DNA from: Coriolopsis trogii
Taxonomy: Eukaryota; Basidiomycota; Agaricomycetes; Polyporales; Polyporaceae
Direction of reading: 5' to 3'
NCBI GenBank assembly: GCA_020543525.1
Contig: JAHYIO010000007.1
Location: forward strand, 1,302,001-1,366,000
Length of the DNA stretch: 64,000 nucleotides
Of this stretch, positions 58,530-64,000 are shown piece after piece (positions within the stretch are counted from its first letter, which is position 1; every line of letters begins with the position of its first letter). A program made the position numbers and the translations under genes. The notes under the pieces were generated by a model. It had not been told where the DNA came from and made no database searches. It worked only from the letters and a program-made list of their open reading frames with translations.

Positions 58530-61500
58530 ATGATTTCTCCCAAGCTGGTTGCTCTTGTTACTGTCGTGCTCGCTGTGTCTTCAGGCGTTCAGCCACGAGG
58601 TATGTATTGCCTCGCCTTTGCACCGTTAACTGTGCTCACTGCCATCATGCAGCCATTCGCCCTTCTCTCGCCAACCGAGTCGAATCTCGCTACGGGAACG
58701 ACACGGTTCCGTTCTTCGCCAAGCGCGAACCATACCGCTCGCGTGCATTCGTCTCTTCTCGCCAGGAGGATTCTGAAGAGGACTCTCCGGACGCCAATGA
58801 ATCATCGGAGACGCCTGCGAATGCGACTACTTCGACTGAGACGATCCTTGTCACTGCAACAACTACGGGAACTGACACGTTCACCACCACTGACGCGAAC
58901 GGCGCGACGGTCACGGACACGACAACAACGACAGATACCACGGTCAGCACTGAGACGCAAGTCGTCACGGTGATGCCGACTGAGACCTTGGCGTCCACTG
59001 AGATTTCAACTTCGACGAGCACGGACGCAGCTGCGACGTCCACTGATGCTGCTCCATCAGATACCACTTCGGCGGTGGACACCACGACCGATACCCCTAT
59101 ACCCACCCCCACCGATACCACGACCAGCACTACGACCACAGAGGCTGCAACTGTCGAGCCCACTGCGACCGAAAACACCACGAGCGCGGCGCAGGCGGAA
59201 ACCACTGACGCGGCAGCTCAGGATACTACAACGGCCGCTGAGGCCACGCCAACTACCGAGGCAGCTGGATCAGAGACGAGTGAAGCTGCCAGCGCTGAGG
59301 CTGAGTCAACGACGGAGCCTACGTTCACTATTGTGGCAACCCCAGACGCAACCACTGCCGAGGCTGATCCTACTCCAGAACCAGACAGTACGACTACGCC
59401 CACCTCCACCACGGAGGCTGTCACGTCGACAGATGTAAACACATCCACCGACAGTGCTGCTACGTCTACCGAAGAGGCTCCTGCCGCAGAGACGACTCCT
59501 GCTACCACTGAGGCGACTACGACTACAGACGTAGCCCCTGCAGTCGAGAGTACCGACGCGTCCACCTCCGTAGAAGCGACCTCGACCGACGAGACTGCGG
59601 CTAGCGAGCCCACTGCTGATGCGACTACCTCTGCTGATGCGACCACCACTCCTGATTCGACATCAACGGACGAGTCCCCTGCAGTCGAAACGGCAGCTGA
59701 GACGACCACTGAGCCTGCGTCGCCCACTGAGACGACGGCAGTAGCAGCGGAGACGACTGCGGAGACTACCACCGATGACAGCGCAGCGACGACAAGTGTT
59801 ACGACCACTTCGGATCCCACGGAGACCCCGACCTTCACGGAGACGACCTCGGACGCTGCTCCTGCTGAGACATCAGTAGAGACAGCGACGGAGCCGGAGA
59901 CCACGCCTGTCGCGACAGCGACAGAGGCAGCTCCTGAATCCACCGAGAACGCCACTGAGTCAGCGACCAGCACCGGTGCAGATGGCGAAGAGACTGCCTC
60001 CTCAACGACGGAGACCAGTGCCACCAGCGCGTCGGACGCTACGGCGTCCGATGTTGAGGCTACTGCCACCCCCTCTGACGTGTCGACCAGCGCAGACCCA
60101 ACTGTCGCTGCCGAGACGGGGACGGAGACGGCGACTGACCCAGCGCCGACTTCGACTGACGCTGCACCTGAAGAACCTGCTAGTTCAGATGGTATGTGCT
60201 TTACATACCGCAACGGTTCCTACTAACCGGGTTTCATTAGACTCCACTGCCACTGCTACGTCGACCCCTGAGGAGACGTCAATAGGCACTGACTCAAGCT
60301 CCACCGTCGCGGACACATTAACCGCCTCCGAAGCTACCGCGACGGAGACGAGCTCCAGCTCCGATGCTCAGGTGACATCTACAGAGACTACTACTTCTTC
60401 GGATGCGGAGGCCACGACCACTGTTGAGGAGACGACGACGAGCTCCGACCCGACTGCTACCTCGGCGGACGCGACTACCACTGAAACTGCCGCCGCTGTG
60501 ACGGAGGCGACAAGCTCGGTGGATGCGACAGAGACCACTACGGACGACGTCACTTCGACGGACACCACCACGTCCGAGTCCGTTGCTGAGACCACTGCCA
60601 GCGCCGACAGCTCTGTGACCACGACCGTCGACGCCACAGCCACCTCCGACCCTGCTGTTACTCCTAGCGCAGAGGGAACATCTGCTGACGCGGAGCCTAC
60701 AGTCACAGAGGGTCCTTCCGAGACGTCTACCGAGACGGACACGGCGCCTGAAGTGACCTCGACATCTTCTGCGGATCCTGCCCCTGCTGTCACCGACTCC
60801 ACGACTACCGCAGAGGCTACCACCACGGATGCGTCCACCGAGACTGCCACCAGTACGGATGGCGAGACGACGGCTACGGATTCGACGATGTCCTCCGACG
60901 CGACCGCCACCGCCACCGATGAGGTTCCCGCGTCCAGCGCAGAGGCCACATCTACGTCGGCTTCAGAGGAGTCGGCTCCCCCTACGGAAGTCACGACCAC
61001 TGCCGAGGCGACGACTACAGACTCGACGACTGAGACTTCTGCCAGCTCTGACGCTGAGCCGACTGCCACGGAGACGTCCTCATCCGAAACAGTTGCTGCA
61101 GAGACCACTACTGGTAAGCTCCATAATTATCATTCAGCTCCTCATGGCCCACTGATTCCAATATGACAGACCCCGCTCCTACGTCAGAGTCGACCTCTTC
61201 GATTGCGGCAGCTACTGCCGAGCCGACTACCTCGGCGGAGTTGACCACTTCATCAGACGCGACTACCAGTACGGTTGAGTCCACTGCGTCAGCCGAGACG
61301 GAGACAGCTTCTTCCACGGAGACGACCTCTTCGGTCGCGACAACGGACGCAGTGCCTACTACCGATGCTTCAACCACTGCTGACTCGACCAGCACTACGG
61401 ACGAGTCGACCACGTCGGAGACTGCGGCTGAGACTGCCACGAGCACAGAGAGCAGCTCTATTGTGGAAGCGACCACCACCGCGGAGGCTACCACGTCTGA

Positions 61501-62893
61501 TGCTTCGGCCACCGCTGAGCCCACAACCACGGTCGACGCGACGACTACTTCCGATGTGACGGAGACGACGTCTGCCTCTGAGACATCTTCTACCTTAGAC
61601 GCAACAACTGTGGAGGCCACGACAACCGCGGATGCGACGAGCACTACCGACGCGGTGCCTACTGCCGAGTCTGCTTCCTCGGAAGTGACCACTTCTGATG
61701 CCACCACCGCCGCCGAGCCATCGACTACGGCCGATGCAACAACGACGTCGGATGTTACTGAGACAACGACTGCTTCAGAGACATCTGCTGCTTCGGACGC
61801 AACTGCTTCGGACGCAACGACCACGGCTGATGCGACAAGCACCGCCGAGCCCACGTCTACTGCTGAGTCCAGCACGACCTCAAGCGAAGCCACCTCTGCT
61901 GAGGTAGAGACAACAGTCGCGACCTCCAGCGAATCGACGACTACGGACGCCGTCACGAGTACCTCGTCCGAATTGACCTCGTCTACGAGCACGGACGCTT
62001 CTACTGCCACTTCGGAGGCGTCGACGACTGGTGAGTTTGACTTTTGGTCTGAGTGTTACAAACGCTGACCTTCCATAGATGCTTCGGTCACAGCAGAACC
62101 CACCACTGCCAGCGAGTCTACCAGCTCTAGCAATGCGTCTAGCTCTGTTGATGTGACTACGACCCCTGCGACAAGCAGTGTGGATGCGACGAGCATCGAC
62201 ACCTCGGACTCCGCTTCGTCCACTTCGGATGCTTCCACAACAGTGGCCACCACCTCGGACTCTTCCGTTACTCCGGAGGCCGTCACGAGCACGTCGGACT
62301 CGACGACCGTCATCCCGGAGGCGACTAGCTCCGCCACGTCCGATGCCTCATCCGCAAGCTCTGAGACAGCCACCTCTTCAGAGGCTTCAACGGTTGCGAC
62401 TAGCACAGACTCTACCACCACCTCGGCTTCGGCGGAGAGCACCGCTCTGACCACCTCCGAGTCCACTAGTGCGGCCACCTCCGAGACCACATCTACTACC
62501 TCCGAGTCGACCAGCACCAGCGAAAGCACTTCGACCAGCACCACATCGTCCGGCACTGTCACCGTTACTGTCACGACGACACCTATCTCCAGCGCGTCGA
62601 CCGTGGTCACTCAGACTGTTACCGCCGGGTCCCAGACGAACACGGTGACGAGCACTACCACTCTCGCCCGTGGCTCGACTGCTCGTGCGACCACCACAGT
62701 GCGCGAGACGGCGACCGTGTTCGCGGCAGCGAAGAGCACGACTTCGGTTACGGCCACGAACTTCAAGCCGACGACGAAGGTCGTCACTTCTGTCTCGACG
62801 GTTGTCCCCACTGTCACGAAAACTGTGACTTCGTCCGTTCGTCGCCGGGACGCCTACCCCACTGCTATCCGGGGCGGCTCCTACTGGCAGTGA
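58530..62893 (+). CDS. secreted Ser/Thr-rich low-complexity protein (right copy)
   Basis: Five exons: 58530-58599, 58653-60191, 60241-61113, 61170-62030 and 62079-62893, with introns of 53, 49, 56 and 48 nt, all phase 1. Spliced length is 4158 nt, or 1385 aa. The signal peptide and Lys-Arg pair at 47-48 are as in the left copy. Exons 1, 2, 3 and 5 have exactly the same length in both copies; exon 4 lacks two 18-bp units here. Scattered substitutions change residues but there is no frameshift or stop, so the gene looks functional. The C-terminal exon is richer in TVTVT and ends with basic VRRRDAYP. Inferred to be an O-glycosylated extracellular or wall protein; no enzyme domain is visible. Confidence 0.85.
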
Positions 62894-62993
62894 GGACGAT
62901 GGACAGAAAATCTCTTTACGAACAGTGAATAGCGCCTTGTTGTATAATTGCGGAACTATTTGGTATACCCCGAGAATATAATAATTTACGTCA

Positions 62994-63429
62994 TAGTAGG
63001 GCCGCTGGGCAACCTGGATTACGTAGGTATTGTACCGAATAAATCGCCAGATTGAGAGGCGCGCATCAGTCGGGCTTGCGCCCTCCTTCAACGCGCGGGG
63101 GCAAATGGCAGCGTGAAGTCCGAAGAGTGACAGTCGGGGGCTCTCAGGTAGTCATGGAGGTCACCCGTGACATGCAAGAAAGTGTGATGTTACCGTCACT
63201 TTGCAGAGTGACTTTTGCCCCCTTCTGAGTGTAACGCCGTGATATGACGGATGTGACGTACACGTGAAGCGTGATGTTACCGTCACTTTGCAGAGTGACT
63301 TTTCTGCTCCTTTTTCTCTGTGTAACGCCGTGATATGACTGATGTGACCCGCACGCGAGCGTGATGTTACCGTCACTTTGCAGCGTGATTTCTCCCCCCT
63401 AAACCTCGGCTTACTTCGTAATCCAGGAA
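62994..63429. mobile_element. 436-bp insertion absent from the left arm, probable MITE
   Basis: The left copy reads straight through at 2353/2352, while the right copy has 436 extra bases here. Short inverted ends CCTGGATTACG (63013-63023) and CGTAATCCAGG (63417-63427) lie near the borders. Inside is a tandem repeat of 87-90 bp starting at about 63184, 63271 and 63361 (GTGATGTTACCGTCACTTTG). Target duplication is not clear, and 19 bp lie outside the left inverted end, so the class is uncertain. Confidence 0.55.
63184..63400. repeat. minisatellite, period 87-90 bp, about 2.4 copies
   Basis: Each unit starts GTGATGTTACCGTCACTTTG and contains GTAACGCCGTGATATGAC. GTGAC/GTCAC words are frequent, giving internal dyads. 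Confidence 0.85.
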
Positions 63430-63660
63430 CCCATGCTTTGTGTGCCTCTCAATCACCGTATGACAATGGTGTTCAACAACCGTCTTTGGTTCATCTTGGT
63501 TCATTGCATTCGCGAACTCGGTCGTCATATACATACCGTTCCAGCCTCCCAACAGATCGCATACTAATTTCGCTGAATCTGCCTCAGACTCGGAACTGAG
63601 GCCCTTACGGGGCACTTCAATGCCTCAAAGTTCAGCTGTGCCAGATCGCGCTTGACTGAA
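63430..63660 (-). pseudogene. diverged copy of the 2.0-2.35 kb degenerate gene end
   Basis: The minus strand matches 2060-2352 with many substitutions and indels. Conserved words are CCCATGCTTTGTG, TGCATTCGCG-ACTCGGTC and the block coding KRDLAQLNFEALK. The open frame that matches the left copy stops after about 33 residues. It may be the last exon of the WD40-type gene to its right, but I could not find a splice that keeps this frame. Confidence 0.35.
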
Positions 63661-63767
63661 ATGTCACGACCAACACAGACCATGAGACACAGTGACAGCC
63701 TGGCGACTGATAACGAAGATCGTACTACGTGTGTCGTGTATTCCTCTCCACTGGCCTCGGCCTCTAC

Positions 63768-64000
63768 TCACTGGGCCTCAATTTGAGGTGCCTCGGGGAA
63801 CGGTGCACTGGATGTACCTGATCCACTCGGCCCTGGTTCCCCGGGATGCGCAGGCTCTTCCGGTTCCACGTCTTCGTCTGCTCCCTCGGTCGGCTCCTCA
63901 GGCTTCTCGGGATCATCAGGCAGAGTCCAAATCCGGACACTTCCATCGTCCGAGCACGAAACCAGCCTGTCGCCCTCCGGAGAGAACTGCAGGCCAGTCA
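63768..64000 (-). CDS. WD40-repeat protein, 3' part, runs off the right edge
   Basis: The minus-strand frame enters at 64000 and reads one clear WD40 blade (FSPEGDRLVSCSDDGSVRIW). A Glu/Pro/Gly-rich acidic tail (PEKPEEPTEGADEDVEPEEP) follows, with a stop at 63770-63768. A GTGAGT donor starts at 63771, so the gene may instead splice on, for example to the CATTTCAG acceptor near 63652. WD40 propellers are protein-interaction scaffolds. With only one blade visible I cannot say whether this is a plain propeller, an NLR-type fusion or another architecture. Confidence 0.75.
   Translation of the reverse strand, partial: TGLQFSPEGDRLVSCSDDGSVRIWTLPDDPEKPEEPTEGADEDVEPEEPAHPGEPGPSGSGTSSAPFPEAPQIEAQ

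Larger units (their letters stand above)
56632..62993. repeat. right arm of large inverted duplication
   Basis: Reverse-orientation copy of 2353-8767, carrying the small gene (-), the divergent promoter region and the large Ser/Thr-rich gene (+). Similarity starts at the small gene's stop codon (TAA here, TAG in the left arm). It ends at 62993, where a 436-bp insertion starts. Confidence 0.92.

Overview
This window looks like nuclear DNA of a filamentous fungus, most probably an agaricomycete basidiomycete. Genes are split by many short GT-AG introns of about 48-90 nt. The recognisable families (two-finger C2H2 factors, a MYND-finger protein, degenerate F-box/LRR-like proteins, an isopenicillin-N-synthase-like dioxygenase, secreted Ser/Thr-rich proteins) fit that group. 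The assignment rests on gene style only; there is no rRNA or other marker gene.

Layout. 1-1295 (-): 5' part of an F-box/LRR-like gene running off the left edge. 2353-8767 and 56632-62993: the two arms of a large inverted duplication about 48 kb apart. Each arm holds the same divergent gene pair: a five-exon gene for a secreted Ser/Thr-rich protein of about 1,390 aa, and a two-exon gene for a 164-aa Thr/Val-rich secreted protein. 8.8-17.5 kb and 18.8-36.9 kb are gene-poor. 17611-18751 and 36998-39219 are paralogous C2H2 genes with the same intron phases. 42307-43629 is an unrecognised 440-aa protein between diverged direct repeats. 44608-46157 is an intact F-box/LRR-like paralogue. 46587-47531 is a non-autonomous CACTA element. 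47635-49693 is a MYND-finger protein. 49852-51269 (-) is a 2-oxoglutarate/Fe(II) dioxygenase. 52425-52916 (-) is a small hypothetical protein. 52968-about 56350 is a decayed copy of the left-edge F-box gene, split by a 2.25-kb terminal-inverted-repeat element. The right edge holds the last part of a WD40-repeat protein (-).

How it fits together. Most of the structure comes from duplication: three F-box-like loci, two C2H2 loci, two copies of the secreted pair, and repeat pairs around 42 kb and 28 kb. The secreted pair is almost identical in both arms, yet homologous sequence just outside is strongly diverged and the neighbouring F-box copy is dead. This suggests recent gene conversion or selective retention of the pair. 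Both proteins have an N-terminal signal peptide, a Lys-Arg site and Thr-rich bodies, so a joint role at the cell surface or wall is plausible but is inference. All gene models are read by eye from splice signals and reading frames; none has transcript support here.
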